From JAGOME01 sp039812375 (GTDB lineage Bacteria; Actinomycetota; Actinomycetes; Actinomycetales; Dermatophilaceae), in assembly GCA_039812375.1 (NCBI GenBank), contig JBDIAO010000001.1, positions 1-64,000 of the forward strand: a stretch of 64,000 bases of DNA. Reading direction: 5' to 3'. Below are positions 14,215-23,344 of this stretch, in pieces. A model generated the notes under the pieces. The model was not told where the DNA came from, searched no databases, and saw only the letters and a program-made list of their open reading frames with translations. Every line of letters begins with the position of its first letter. The first letter of the stretch is position 1. The position numbers and the translations under genes are program-made.

Positions 14215-17200
14215 GTGCACACGTTCTCGCGGATCGCCGTCGTCAACCGAGGTGAGGCCGCCATGCGGCTCATCCACGCCGTCCGGGACCTCAACGCGGC
14301 CGCCCCCAACAGCCAACGGATCGACGTCGTCGCCCTGCACACCGAGGGTGAGCGCACGGCGATGTTCGTCCGCGAGGCCGACATCGCTTATGACCTTGGC
14401 CCGGCCGCGAACCGGCCCTATCTGGACCATGCCCTCCTCGAGCGGGCTCTGCGAGACACCGGGTCCGACGCGGCCTGGGTGGGCTGGGGATTCGTGGCAG
14501 AGGACCCGGCATTCGCCGACATGTGTGCCCGGATCGGCGTCACCTTCATCGGCCCGAGCGGCGATGCGATGCGCCGCCTCGGCGACAAGATCGGCTCCAA
14601 GCTCCTCGCCGAGGAGGTCGGGGTCCCCGTCGCGCCGTGGAGCCGCGGCGGGGTGGACACCCTTGAGGAGGCCACCCAAGCCGCTGCCCGGATCGGCTAC
14701 CCGCTCATGCTCAAGGCCACTGCTGGTGGCGGAGGTCGCGGAATCCGCAAGGTGAACTCGGACGCCGAGCTCGAGGCGGCATACCAGCTGACCCGTGATG
14801 AGGCCCAGCGGGCCTTCGGTTCCGGCGTCGTCTTCCTCGAGAAGCTCGTCACCGGCGCTCGGCACGTCGAGGTGCAGGTCATCGCCGACGGTCAAGGCAA
14901 CGCGTGGGCGATCGGGGTCCGGGACTGCTCGGTCCAGCGACGCAACCAGAAGGTGATCGAGGAGTCCGCCTCTCCGGTGATGACCGTCGAGCAGGCCCAG
15001 ATCCTCAAGGACAGTGCCGAGCGACTCGCCATCGCGGTGGGGTATTCCGGCGCTGGCACCGTCGAGTTCCTCTTCCAGCCCCAGGACGGCACCTTCGCCT
15101 TCCTCGAGGTCAACACCCGCCTCCAGGTCGAGCACCCGATCACCGAGGACGTGACCGGCACCGACCTCGTCCGGCTCCAGATCCACGTGGCCGGCGGTGG
15201 TCGGCTGGAGGGGGAGCGACCGGCCCAGCGCGGCCACGCCCTCGAGGCCCGGCTCAACGCCGAGGACCCCGATCGGGACTTCGCGCCAGCCCCAGGGCGG
15301 ATCGCCCACCTCGAACTTCCGAGCGGACCTGGGATTCGGGTGGACACCGGCGTCGCCGAAGGAGACACCATCCCCGCGGACTTCGACTCGATGATCGCCA
15401 AGATCATCGCGTGGGGCCCCACCCGTGACGATGCCCTGGCTCGGCTGCGTCGCGCCATGGCGGAGACAACTGTCGTCATCGACGGCGGTGCGACGAACAA
15501 GTCCTTCATCCTCGACCTGCTCAACGAGCAGGCCGTCATCGACGGCAGCGCCGACACCGGGTGGATCGACCGGGTCCGGGCCGGCGGGGGGCTGGTCAAC
15601 CACACGCACTCCGGGATCGCGCTCGTCGCTGCCGGGATCGCCGCCTATGAGGACACCGAGGCCTTCGAACGGGCCCGCCTGCTCGAGACTGCCCGTGGAG
15701 GGCGCCCACAGACCCGCCACGATGTCGGGACACCGGTCGACCTCACCCTGCGCGGTGCGGCATACCGGGTGGTCGTGCTGCGCATTGGGCCACAACGTTT
15801 CCGGGTTGACATCACCGGCGCTGGGGAGGGCAGCGCCGAGGTCGAGATCGATCGGCAGAGCACGTATGCCGCCCGCCTGACTCTCGGGGGGGTTTCGCAC
15901 CGCCTCGTCACCGCGACCCACGGCCCCGTCCAGCTCGTCGAGGTCGACGGTGTCATGCACCGGGTCAGCCGGGACGAGGGTGGCGTGCTGCGCTCGCCGG
16001 CCCCTGCCCTGGTCGTGGCCACTCCGGTCGGTGTCGGCGATCTCGTCGAGGAGGGCGCACCGGCCATCGTTCTGGAGTCAATGAAGATGGAGACCGTGCT
16101 GCCGGCCCCGTTCACCGGGACCGTCCGGGAGCTCCTCGTCAGTAGCGGCAGCCAGGTCGAGACTGGCGCCCCGTTGCTGCGGATCGACCCCGTGGAGGAC
16201 GAGGCGGACGACTCTGGGCAGGCCGGGGCGGCGGCCGAAGCCGAGGCGGTGGACCTCGAGCTCGCTGCGGTGACTGACGATGACGGGATCGAGCGAGCCC
16301 GCACCGACCTGATTGCCATGCTGCTCGGCTATGACCTGGACCCCGACGACGAGGGCGGTCCGTTGCAGCGCTACGTGGCCGGGCGTCGGGCCCGGGTCGA
16401 AGCCGGGACCCTGCCGTTGGCCGAGGAGATCGGCCTGCTCGGGGTGTTCGCGGACTTCGCCGAGCTCTCCCGGAACCGCCCAGCAGGCGACGACGAGCGG
16501 CTCGAACTCCAGGTGCACAGCCCCCGGGAGCACGTGCACACCTATCTGCAGAGCCTCGACGTCGAGCGGGGCGGGCTGCCTGAGGGGTTCCGGGTGCGGC
16601 TCGCCCGGGTCCTCGCGCACTACGGCATCACCACCCTCGATCGCACCCCGGAGCTGGAGCAGGCGGTCTTCCGGCTCTTCCTCACCCAGCAGCGCACCGT
16701 CCCCGACCTCGCGTTGGCCACGACGATCCTGCGACTCTGGCTCGCCGAACCCCCACCGGCCGACGGGCTCGGTGAGGCGGCTCGGGAGGTCTTGAGCCGT
16801 CTCATCGTCGCCACCCAGCTGCGCTTCCCCCTGGTCGGGGAGCTCGCTCGCTCGGTCCGGTTCCACTGGTTCGACCAGCCGCTCGTGGACGCCGACCGGG
16901 AGGCTGTACTGTCGCGGGTCGGCCCGGAGATCGAGGAACTGGCGGCTATGCCACCGTCGGCTGAGCGGACGAGACGGATGGACGCGCTGGCCGGCATCCC
17001 CGAGCGGATCGTGTCCTTCCTCGGCGCCCGGCTGCAACACGGCATACCGGCCAGTGAGCCGATGCTCGCCGTCTTGCTCCACCGGCACTACCACGAGCAC
17101 GGGCTCGTCGCGATCCGCGAGTATGCCGTCGACGGTCGCCCGTTCGCCTGCGCGGACTACGTCCTCGACGACCGGCCCACCCACTTGGTGAGCACCCTCG

Positions 17201-19713
17201 CCCGGTTCGACGAGGTGAGCCCCAATGGCCCGCTGGCTGCGACCCTGGCCAGCGAGATCGCCTCCCGCGACTCCGGTAGCCAGGGAGTCCTCGACATCTA
17301 TCTGTTGTGGAACGAGGCTCCCGAGTCCGCCGACGAGGCTGAGCGGATCCTCGCCGAAACGTTCGCCGCGTTGCCCGTGGCCAGCGCGGTTCGCAGGCTG
17401 GCGATCGGCATCGTCTGCGCCGGGCGCGATGTCGACTACGTGACCCTGCGCCCCGCCGGTGACGGCACCCTCGACGAAGATCGACTCGTGCGCGGGGTCC
17501 ACCCCATGGTGGGCCGCCGGCTGTCGATGTGGCGGTTGCGCAACTTCGCCCTGAGCCGACTCGATGCGCCCACCGACGTCCTGCTCTTCCACGCCGCAGC
17601 CAGTGACAACCCGGCGGACCAGCGCCTGGTGGCGCTGGCCCAGGTGCGGCAGTTCTCGGTCGCTCGGGACGCCTCGGGGCAGATCACCGCGCTACCCCAC
17701 CTCGAGCGGGCGATCGCGAACTGTCTCGAGGCGATTCGACGGGCCCGCGCAGCTCAGGGGGCCGCGGCCTCCCGGCTCGACATGAACCACGTGTGGCTGC
17801 ACGTGTGGCCCCCGGTAGACGTGGACCTCGACCAGCTCACCGCCTTGCAGGATCGGATTGCGCCGTTGACCGCGGGCGCAGGGATCGAGGAACTCCTCAT
17901 CGAGGGTCGGTTGCGTGACGACGACGGCAGCGAGGCCCCCATCGTGGTGCGTTTCGCCGGCGCACCAGGCTCGGGGATCGCGATGAGCGTCGAGGGGCCG
18001 CCAACTGAGCTGCTCAGCCCCCTCGACGACTACGACGAGAAGGTCCTGCGGGCGCGCCGTCGCGGAGTGGTCTACCCCTACGAGCTCGTCTCCATGGTGG
18101 CCGGACCCGACGGCCGGGCCACCGAGCTCGACCTTGACGAAGGCGGACGACTGGTCGAGGTCGACCGGCCTTTCGGGCAGAACTCGGCCGGCCTGATCTG
18201 CGGACTGGTCTCCACCCCGACCGCTATCCACCCCGAGGGGATCACCCGGGTCCTGCTGTGCGGTGACCCTCTCAAAGCCCTGGGCGCTGTCGCGGAGGCC
18301 GAGTGCTCTCGGATCATCGCCGCCATAGATCTGGCCGAGGAGATGGGGGTTCCTCTCGAGTGGTTCGCGTTGTCCGCCGGTGCCCGGATCTCCATGGACT
18401 CCGGCACCGAGAACATGGACTGGATCGCCCGGGCCCTGAAACGGATCATCGAGTTCACCCAGGCCGGTGGGGAGATCAACGTGGTCGTCGCCGGGATCAA
18501 CGTCGGCGCTCAGCCCTACTGGAATGCCGAGGCGACGATGCTGATGCACACCAAGGGCATCCTCGTGATGACTCCGGAGTCGGCAATGGTCCTCACCGGG
18601 AAACAGTCCCTCGACTTCTCCGGTGGGGTCAGCGCCGAGGACAACTTCGGCATCGGGGGCTATGACCGGGTCATGGGCCCCAACGGTCAGGCGCAGTACT
18701 GGGCCAGGAACCTCTCCGGAGCCTTCCAGGTGCTCCTCGACCACTACGACCACACCTGGGTCACTCCCGGTGAGGCCGGGCCGCGCCGCCGGGTGAGCAC
18801 CGACCCACCCGACCGGGACATCACCACATACCCGCACGACCCGGTCGACAGCGGGTTCACCAGCGTCGGTGACATCTTCTCTGCCGTGACGAACCCGGAC
18901 CGCAAGAAGGCGTTCGACATGCGCACCCTCATGCGGGCCGTCACTGACCAGGACTTCCCGATGGTCGAACGCTGGAAGGGGATGGCCGACGCCGAGACCG
19001 CCATCGTCACTGACGCCCACGTCGGTGGTTTCCCGGTGTGCCTGCTGGGGATCGAGTCCAAGGCCGTTCCGCGGCGCGGGTTCCCGCCCACGGACGGGCC
19101 GGATACCTATACGGCCGGCACCCTGTTCCCCAAGTCGTCGAAGAAGACGGCTCGGGCCATCAACGCTGCCTCGGGTAATCGCCCCCTGGTCGTCCTGGCG
19201 AACTTGTCCGGCTTCGACGGGTCTCCAGAGTCGATGCGTGCCCTCCAGCTCGAGTATGGCGCGGAGATCGGCCGTGCGGTGGTGAACTTCACCGGTCCGA
19301 TCGTCTTCGTTGTCGTCTCCCGATACCACGGAGGCGCGTTCGTCGTCTTCTCCAAGGCACTCAACCCGTCAATGACCGTGCTCGCGGTCGAAGGCTCGTT
19401 CGCCTCGGTCATTGGCGGAGCTCCGGCGGCTGCGGTCGTCTTCGCCCGCGACGTCGATGCCCGCACCGCCAAGGACGCGCGAGTCACCGCCCTGCGCGAG
19501 CGGCTCGCGGGCGCCTCGGGCGCACGCGCCGCGGCGCTGGCCGAGGAGTTGGAGGCAACCCGGGCCAGCGTGCGAGCCGAGGTTCTGGGTACGGTCGCGG
19601 CGGAGTTCGACGGGGTGCACTCGATCCACCGCGCGGTCCAGGTCGGCTCCGTGGACGAGGTCATCACCGCGCAGACGCTGCGCAGCCGGATCATCGAGGC
19701 CCTGGCGGGGTGA
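14215..19713 (+). CDS. Single-chain acyl-CoA carboxylase: biotin carboxylase, biotin carrier and carboxyltransferase
   Basis: The product has 1832 residues. Domains in order: biotin carboxylase (1-460; RIAVVNRGEAAMR, ATP-grasp loop LKATAGGGGRGIRKV near 167, EVNTRLQVEHPITE near 298); biotin carrier (about 565-660; ESMKMET with biotinyl Lys624); a long central region (about 690-1290) without catalytic motifs; then two carboxyltransferase halves (from about 1300; SAGARISMDSGTENMDW, and GGAFVVFSKALNP near 1705). The layout resembles eukaryotic acetyl-CoA carboxylase and the single-chain long-chain acyl-CoA carboxylases of some actinobacteria. The substrate cannot be read. GTG 14215 is the start because the biotin carboxylase strand begins there. 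Its stop overlaps the next gene by GTGA. Confidence 0.92.
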   Translation: MHTFSRIAVVNRGEAAMRLIHAVRDLNAAAPNSQRIDVVALHTEGERTAMFVREADIAYDLGPAANRPYLDHALLERALRDTGSDAAWVGWGFVAEDPAFADMCARIGVTFIGPSGDAMRRLGDKIGSKLLAEEVGVPVAPWSRGGVDTLEEATQAAARIGYPLMLKATAGGGGRGIRKVNSDAELEAAYQLTRDEAQRAFGSGVVFLEKLVTGARHVEVQVIADGQGNAWAIGVRDCSVQRRNQKVIEESASPVMTVEQAQILKDSAERLAIAVGYSGAGTVEFLFQPQDGTFAFLEVNTRLQVEHPITEDVTGTDLVRLQIHVAGGGRLEGERPAQRGHALEARLNAEDPDRDFAPAPGRIAHLELPSGPGIRVDTGVAEGDTIPADFDSMIAKIIAWGPTRDDALARLRRAMAETTVVIDGGATNKSFILDLLNEQAVIDGSADTGWIDRVRAGGGLVNHTHSGIALVAAGIAAYEDTEAFERARLLETARGGRPQTRHDVGTPVDLTLRGAAYRVVVLRIGPQRFRVDITGAGEGSAEVEIDRQSTYAARLTLGGVSHRLVTATHGPVQLVEVDGVMHRVSRDEGGVLRSPAPALVVATPVGVGDLVEEGAPAIVLESMKMETVLPAPFTGTVRELLVSSGSQVETGAPLLRIDPVEDEADDSGQAGAAAEAEAVDLELAAVTDDDGIERARTDLIAMLLGYDLDPDDEGGPLQRYVAGRRARVEAGTLPLAEEIGLLGVFADFAELSRNRPAGDDERLELQVHSPREHVHTYLQSLDVERGGLPEGFRVRLARVLAHYGITTLDRTPELEQAVFRLFLTQQRTVPDLALATTILRLWLAEPPPADGLGEAAREVLSRLIVATQLRFPLVGELARSVRFHWFDQPLVDADREAVLSRVGPEIEELAAMPPSAERTRRMDALAGIPERIVSFLGARLQHGIPASEPMLAVLLHRHYHEHGLVAIREYAVDGRPFACADYVLDDRPTHLVSTLARFDEVSPNGPLAATLASEIASRDSGSQGVLDIYLLWNEAPESADEAERILAETFAALPVASAVRRLAIGIVCAGRDVDYVTLRPAGDGTLDEDRLVRGVHPMVGRRLSMWRLRNFALSRLDAPTDVLLFHAAASDNPADQRLVALAQVRQFSVARDASGQITALPHLERAIANCLEAIRRARAAQGAAASRLDMNHVWLHVWPPVDVDLDQLTALQDRIAPLTAGAGIEELLIEGRLRDDDGSEAPIVVRFAGAPGSGIAMSVEGPPTELLSPLDDYDEKVLRARRRGVVYPYELVSMVAGPDGRATELDLDEGGRLVEVDRPFGQNSAGLICGLVSTPTAIHPEGITRVLLCGDPLKALGAVAEAECSRIIAAIDLAEEMGVPLEWFALSAGARISMDSGTENMDWIARALKRIIEFTQAGGEINVVVAGINVGAQPYWNAEATMLMHTKGILVMTPESAMVLTGKQSLDFSGGVSAEDNFGIGGYDRVMGPNGQAQYWARNLSGAFQVLLDHYDHTWVTPGEAGPRRRVSTDPPDRDITTYPHDPVDSGFTSVGDIFSAVTNPDRKKAFDMRTLMRAVTDQDFPMVERWKGMADAETAIVTDAHVGGFPVCLLGIESKAVPRRGFPPTDGPDTYTAGTLFPKSSKKTARAINAASGNRPLVVLANLSGFDGSPESMRALQLEYGAEIGRAVVNFTGPIVFVVVSRYHGGAFVVFSKALNPSMTVLAVEGSFASVIGGAPAAAVVFARDVDARTAKDARVTALRERLAGASGARAAALAEELEATRASVRAEVLGTVAAEFDGVHSIHRAVQVGSVDEVITAQTLRSRIIEALAG

Positions 19714-20315
19714 GCGTCACCGGGCTTGTCCTGGCTGCCGGCGCGGGTCGGCGGATGGGCGGGCCCAAGGCGCTGCTCACCGCCTCCGTGGGTGGGCGCA
19801 CCTTCGTCGAGACCGCTGTCGCACAGCTGTATGCCGCGGGCCTGACTCGGGTCGTCGTCGTCACCGGCGCCGCGGGCGAGGACGTCGGCGCCGTCGCGCA
19901 GCGGGCCGGGGCGCAGGTCGTTCCCTGCCCGCAGTGGACGCAGGGGATGGGGGCCTGCCTGCGCGCTGGACTGGCGTGGGTGCAGTCCTGCGACCCCGAT
20001 GCCGACGCCGTCCTGGTAACCCTCGTCGACCTCCCCGACGTCGCAGCTCCGGTGCATCGACGGGTGTTGGGGGTGCTCGAGGCGGGGTCAGGAACCGCCG
20101 AGCGCAGCGCGGTGCTGGCGCGGGCGGCATACCACGGTGTACCTGGGCACCCCGTCCTCATGGGCCGAGACCACTTCGATTCAGCGGCCGACTCTGCGAT
20201 CGGCGACCGAGGCGCCAGGGACTACCTGGCAACCCGTCCGGTCATCCTCGTCGAGTGCTCCGACCTCGCCACCGGAGCGGATGTGGACACGCCCGGGGAG
20301 CTGTCGAGCCGCTGA
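19710..20315 (+). CDS. mocA: MobA-like nucleotidyltransferase, probable molybdenum cofactor cytidylyltransferase
   Basis: The product is 201 residues. VTGLVLAAGAGRRMGGPKALL is the nucleotidyltransferase signature (LAAGxxxRMGxPK), and TLVDLPDV gives the metal-binding Asp. Proteins of this type attach CMP or GMP to molybdopterin; the position just before coxS/L/M genes suggests the CMP (MocA-type) reaction that these hydroxylases need. GTG 19710 overlaps the carboxylase stop. Dependence on the carboxylase transcript is likely even though the function belongs with the genes downstream. Confidence 0.82.
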   Translation: MSVTGLVLAAGAGRRMGGPKALLTASVGGRTFVETAVAQLYAAGLTRVVVVTGAAGEDVGAVAQRAGAQVVPCPQWTQGMGACLRAGLAWVQSCDPDADAVLVTLVDLPDVAAPVHRRVLGVLEAGSGTAERSAVLARAAYHGVPGHPVLMGRDHFDSAADSAIGDRGARDYLATRPVILVECSDLATGADVDTPGELSSR

Positions 20316-20362
20316 TGCGGTGAGCGCACGCGGGTGGGCATCGTAGATGCGTGCCTTGAACA

Positions 20363-20399
20363 GGTGATCCTTGTCACCTTCCACGGCGGCGACAAGGAT
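20363..20399 (+). promoter_or_regulatory. Two mutually exclusive hairpins in the coxS leader
   Basis: GGTGA (20363) can pair with TCACC (20374), or ATCCTTGTC (20367) with GACAAGGAT (20391). The two overlap and exclude each other, like an antiterminator/terminator or an operator palindrome. Between here and the ATG at 20467 the motif CCCTCCCT recurs. Confidence 0.45.
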
Positions 20400-20466
20400 T
20401 GCAGGACACTGTGCCCTCCCTGGGGTTCTCCCTTGAGTTGCGCCCTCCCTTGAGAAGGAGTCATTG

Positions 20467-20949
20467 ATGACGCGGATCACCGTCACCGTCGACGGAGTGA
20501 GGTACTCCGACGAGGTCGAGCCTCGCACCCTGCTCGTGCACTACCTGCGGGAGACCGTGGGCAAGACCGGAACGGTCGTTGGTTGCGACACGAGCAACTG
20601 CGGCGCGTGCACCGTCCACCTGGATGGGCGCAGCGTCAAGTCCTGCAACGTCCTCGCCGTCCAGGCCGACGGGCGTGCGGTGACCACGATCGAGGGGCTG
20701 GCCGGAGTCGGCGAGCTGCACCCGATGCAACAGGCCTTCCACGAGCACCATGCGCTGCAGTGTGGCTACTGCACCCCGGGGATGATCATGCAGGCACTCG
20801 ATGTCCTCAAGGACAACCCCGCGCCGTCCGAGGCTCAGATCCGTGAGGGCCTGGAGGGCAACATCTGCCGGTGTACCGGCTACCACAACATCGTCAAGGC
20901 AGTCGCCGCCTGCGCCTCGACGATGGTCGGCGCGAAAGCGGGTGAGTGA
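20467..20949 (+). CDS. coxS: 2Fe-2S subunit of a CO dehydrogenase/xanthine oxidase-type hydroxylase
   Basis: The product is 160 residues with two [2Fe-2S] sites. The N-terminal plant-ferredoxin site uses C40, C45, C48 and C60 (GCDTSNCGACTVHLDG); the C-terminal helical site uses C99, C102, C134 and C136 (CGYCTPGM and NICRCTGYH). It passes electrons from the molybdenum subunit to the FAD subunit. ATG 20467 is placed after GAGAAGGAG; a TTG directly before is less likely. It is first in the coxS-L-M-G run, one base from the next gene. Confidence 0.93.
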   Translation: MTRITVTVDGVRYSDEVEPRTLLVHYLRETVGKTGTVVGCDTSNCGACTVHLDGRSVKSCNVLAVQADGRAVTTIEGLAGVGELHPMQQAFHEHHALQCGYCTPGMIMQALDVLKDNPAPSEAQIREGLEGNICRCTGYHNIVKAVAACASTMVGAKAGE

Positions 20950-20950
20950 G

Positions 20951-23344
20951 GTGAGCACAGTCGACGAGCGTCCCATCAGCGAGATCGGCAAGTCCCGCAC
21001 CCGCAAGGAAGACGCGCACCTGATCACCGGACGCACCAAGTGGACCGACAACATCACCGTGCCCGGCATGGTCCACCTGGCCATGGTCCGCAGCCCCTTC
21101 GCGCACGCGACGGTGACAAGCATCGACACTGCGGCGGCCAAGGAGGCCCCCGGAGTCTTCGGGGTCTACACCGCCGCCGATTTCCCCGACGGGATCGGTG
21201 CCTGCGCCAACGCCTGGCCGCTCACCCCCGATCAGGTCACCCCCGACCACCTGCCCCTGGTCGTCGAGCACGTCGCGAGCGTCGGGGAGATCGTCGCCGT
21301 CGTCGCCGCCCGCGACGTTGCCTCCGCTCGGGATGCCGCCGAACTCGTCGACGTCGACTACGAGGAGCTGCCTGCGGTCACCGACGGCAAGGAGGCCCTC
21401 AAGGACGAGGTTCTGGCCCACCCGGACAAGGGCACGAACAAGTCCGCCTTCTGGCAACTGGATTCCAAGGCCCAAGGCAGCGGCGGGGACATCGAGGAGG
21501 CTATCGCCACCGCCCGGGAGAGCGGCATTCTCCTCGAGCGTGAGTACCGCCAGCAACGGCTTATTCCCTCGTTCATGGAGCCGCGCTCGACCGTCGTCGA
21601 CCCCACCGGCGACCAGATCGTCATCTGGTCGGCCACCCAGATTCCGCACATCCTGCGCTTCCTCGTCGCCGCGACGACCGGGTTGCCCGAGAGCAAGATC
21701 CGGGTCATCGCCCCCGACGTCGGTGGTGGCTTCGGCGGCAAGCTGCAGACCACGCCGGAGGAGTTCATCACTCTCGCGGTCGCTCGCCGGCTCGGCAAGC
21801 CAGCCAAGTACACCGAGACCCGCTCGGAGTCGATGATGTCGGCCCACCACGGCCGGGACCAGTACCAGAAGATGACCCTCGCCGCGACCAAGGACGGAAC
21901 GGTCACCGGCCTCAAAGTCGACCTCATCGCGAACATCGGTGCCTATGTGGCCATCGTCGGTGGTGGGGTGCCGGTGCTGGGTGCGTGGATGTACAACTCG
22001 ATCTACAAGTTCCCCGCCTACCAGTTCAACTGCCAGACCGTGCTAACGAACACCGCCTGGGTCGACGCCTATCGCGGCGCCGGGCGGCCCGAGGCGAGCT
22101 ACGCCATCGAGCGGATCATGGACGAGCTCGCGGCCGAGGTCGGCGTCGACCCGCTTGCCATCCGGGAGCAGAACTGGATCAAGCACGAGGAGTTCCCGTT
22201 CGCCACGGTCGCCGGGATGACCTACGACTCCGGCAACTACGAGGCCGCGACCGCCAAGGCCAAGGAGCTCTTCGGCTACGACGAGCTGCGCGCTGAGCAG
22301 CAGCGCCGCCGGCAGTCCGGCGACCCGGTCCAGCTCGGTATCGGGGTCTCCACCTTCACCGAGATGTGCGGCCTGGCGCCCTCCCGGATCCTCGGCCAGC
22401 TCGGCTACGGCGCCGGCGGCTGGGAACACGCGAGCATCCGGATGCTGCCCACCGGCAAGGTCGAGGTGGTCACCGGGATTAGCCCGCACGGCCAGGGCCA
22501 CGAGACCGGCTTCTCCCAGATCGTCGCCGACCGGCTCGGGGTCCCCTTCGAGGACGTGCAGATCCTGCACGGGGACACCGGGATCGCGCACAAGGGTCTG
22601 GACACCTACGGCTCGCGCAGCCTCGTCGTCGGCGGGGAGGCCGTCGTGCGGGCTGCGGACAAGGTCATCGAGAAGGCCCGGGCTTTCGCCGCGCACCTGC
22701 TCGAGGCCAACGTCGACGACCTCGAGTTCGAGGCCGGACGGTTCACCGTCAAGGGCACCGACAAGGGCATGGGCATTGGTGAAGTGGCGCTGGCGACTTT
22801 CGCCTCGCACAACTACCCCGAAGGCCTCGAACCCGGCATCGACGCCGACGCGACCTTCGACCCGGTCAACTTCTCCTTCCCGCACGGCACTCACCTGTGC
22901 GCGATGGAGATCGACACCCAGACCGGCCAGGCGAGCATGCGCCGGTACGCGTGTGTCGACGACGTGGGGCAGATCATCAACCCCCTGCTCGTCGAGGGGC
23001 AGGTGCACGGCGGGCTCGTCCAAGGCATCTCCCAGGCGCTGTGGGAGGAGGCGGTCTACGACGAGAACGGAACCCTGGTCACCGGCTCCCTCGTGGACTA
23101 CACCCTGCCGACGGCGGCCGACACGATCTCGTTCCTCACCGGGACCACGAGCACGCCGAGCACGACGAACTCCTTGGGCACCAAGGGTGTGGGGGAGGCC
23201 GGGACCATCGCCAGCACCCCGGCGGTGGTCAACGCGGTTGTCGACGCGCTGCGCCCGATGGGAATTCACGACATCCAGATGCCGTGTACCCCGCAACGGG
23301 TGTGGCGAGCTATCCAGGACGCGACGAAGGGAGCGGGCCAGTGA
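20951..23344 (+). CDS. coxL: Molybdopterin subunit of a form-II CoxL-like hydroxylase
   Basis: The product is 797 residues from GTG 20951. Family blocks are HATVTSIDTAAA, GGGFGGKLQTTPEE and QGISQALWEEAVYDENG, ending with the MCD-binding C-terminal part (SLGTKGVGEAGTIASTPA). The active-site loop reads AYRGAGR (373-379), which is the form-II pattern; genuine form-I CO dehydrogenase has AYxCSFR with the copper-binding Cys. CO oxidation is therefore not supported and the substrate is open (aldehydes, purines or aromatic acids are handled by relatives). The GTG follows the coxS stop directly, and its stop overlaps coxM. Confidence 0.92.
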   Translation: MSTVDERPISEIGKSRTRKEDAHLITGRTKWTDNITVPGMVHLAMVRSPFAHATVTSIDTAAAKEAPGVFGVYTAADFPDGIGACANAWPLTPDQVTPDHLPLVVEHVASVGEIVAVVAARDVASARDAAELVDVDYEELPAVTDGKEALKDEVLAHPDKGTNKSAFWQLDSKAQGSGGDIEEAIATARESGILLEREYRQQRLIPSFMEPRSTVVDPTGDQIVIWSATQIPHILRFLVAATTGLPESKIRVIAPDVGGGFGGKLQTTPEEFITLAVARRLGKPAKYTETRSESMMSAHHGRDQYQKMTLAATKDGTVTGLKVDLIANIGAYVAIVGGGVPVLGAWMYNSIYKFPAYQFNCQTVLTNTAWVDAYRGAGRPEASYAIERIMDELAAEVGVDPLAIREQNWIKHEEFPFATVAGMTYDSGNYEAATAKAKELFGYDELRAEQQRRRQSGDPVQLGIGVSTFTEMCGLAPSRILGQLGYGAGGWEHASIRMLPTGKVEVVTGISPHGQGHETGFSQIVADRLGVPFEDVQILHGDTGIAHKGLDTYGSRSLVVGGEAVVRAADKVIEKARAFAAHLLEANVDDLEFEAGRFTVKGTDKGMGIGEVALATFASHNYPEGLEPGIDADATFDPVNFSFPHGTHLCAMEIDTQTGQASMRRYACVDDVGQIINPLLVEGQVHGGLVQGISQALWEEAVYDENGTLVTGSLVDYTLPTAADTISFLTGTTSTPSTTNSLGTKGVGEAGTIASTPAVVNAVVDALRPMGIHDIQMPCTPQRVWRAIQDATKGAGQ

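Noticed and set aside
13792..15960. Long open frame (over 700 codons) on the minus strand opposite the carboxylase
   Set aside because: It is a G+C-driven shadow of the carboxylase gene: no domain, a composition of Asp/Gly/Arg/Val/Leu typical of antisense frames, and the plus-strand frame has clear motifs.
20951..23344. Form-I aerobic CO dehydrogenase
   Set aside because: The AYxCSFR loop is absent; the sequence has AYRGAGR.
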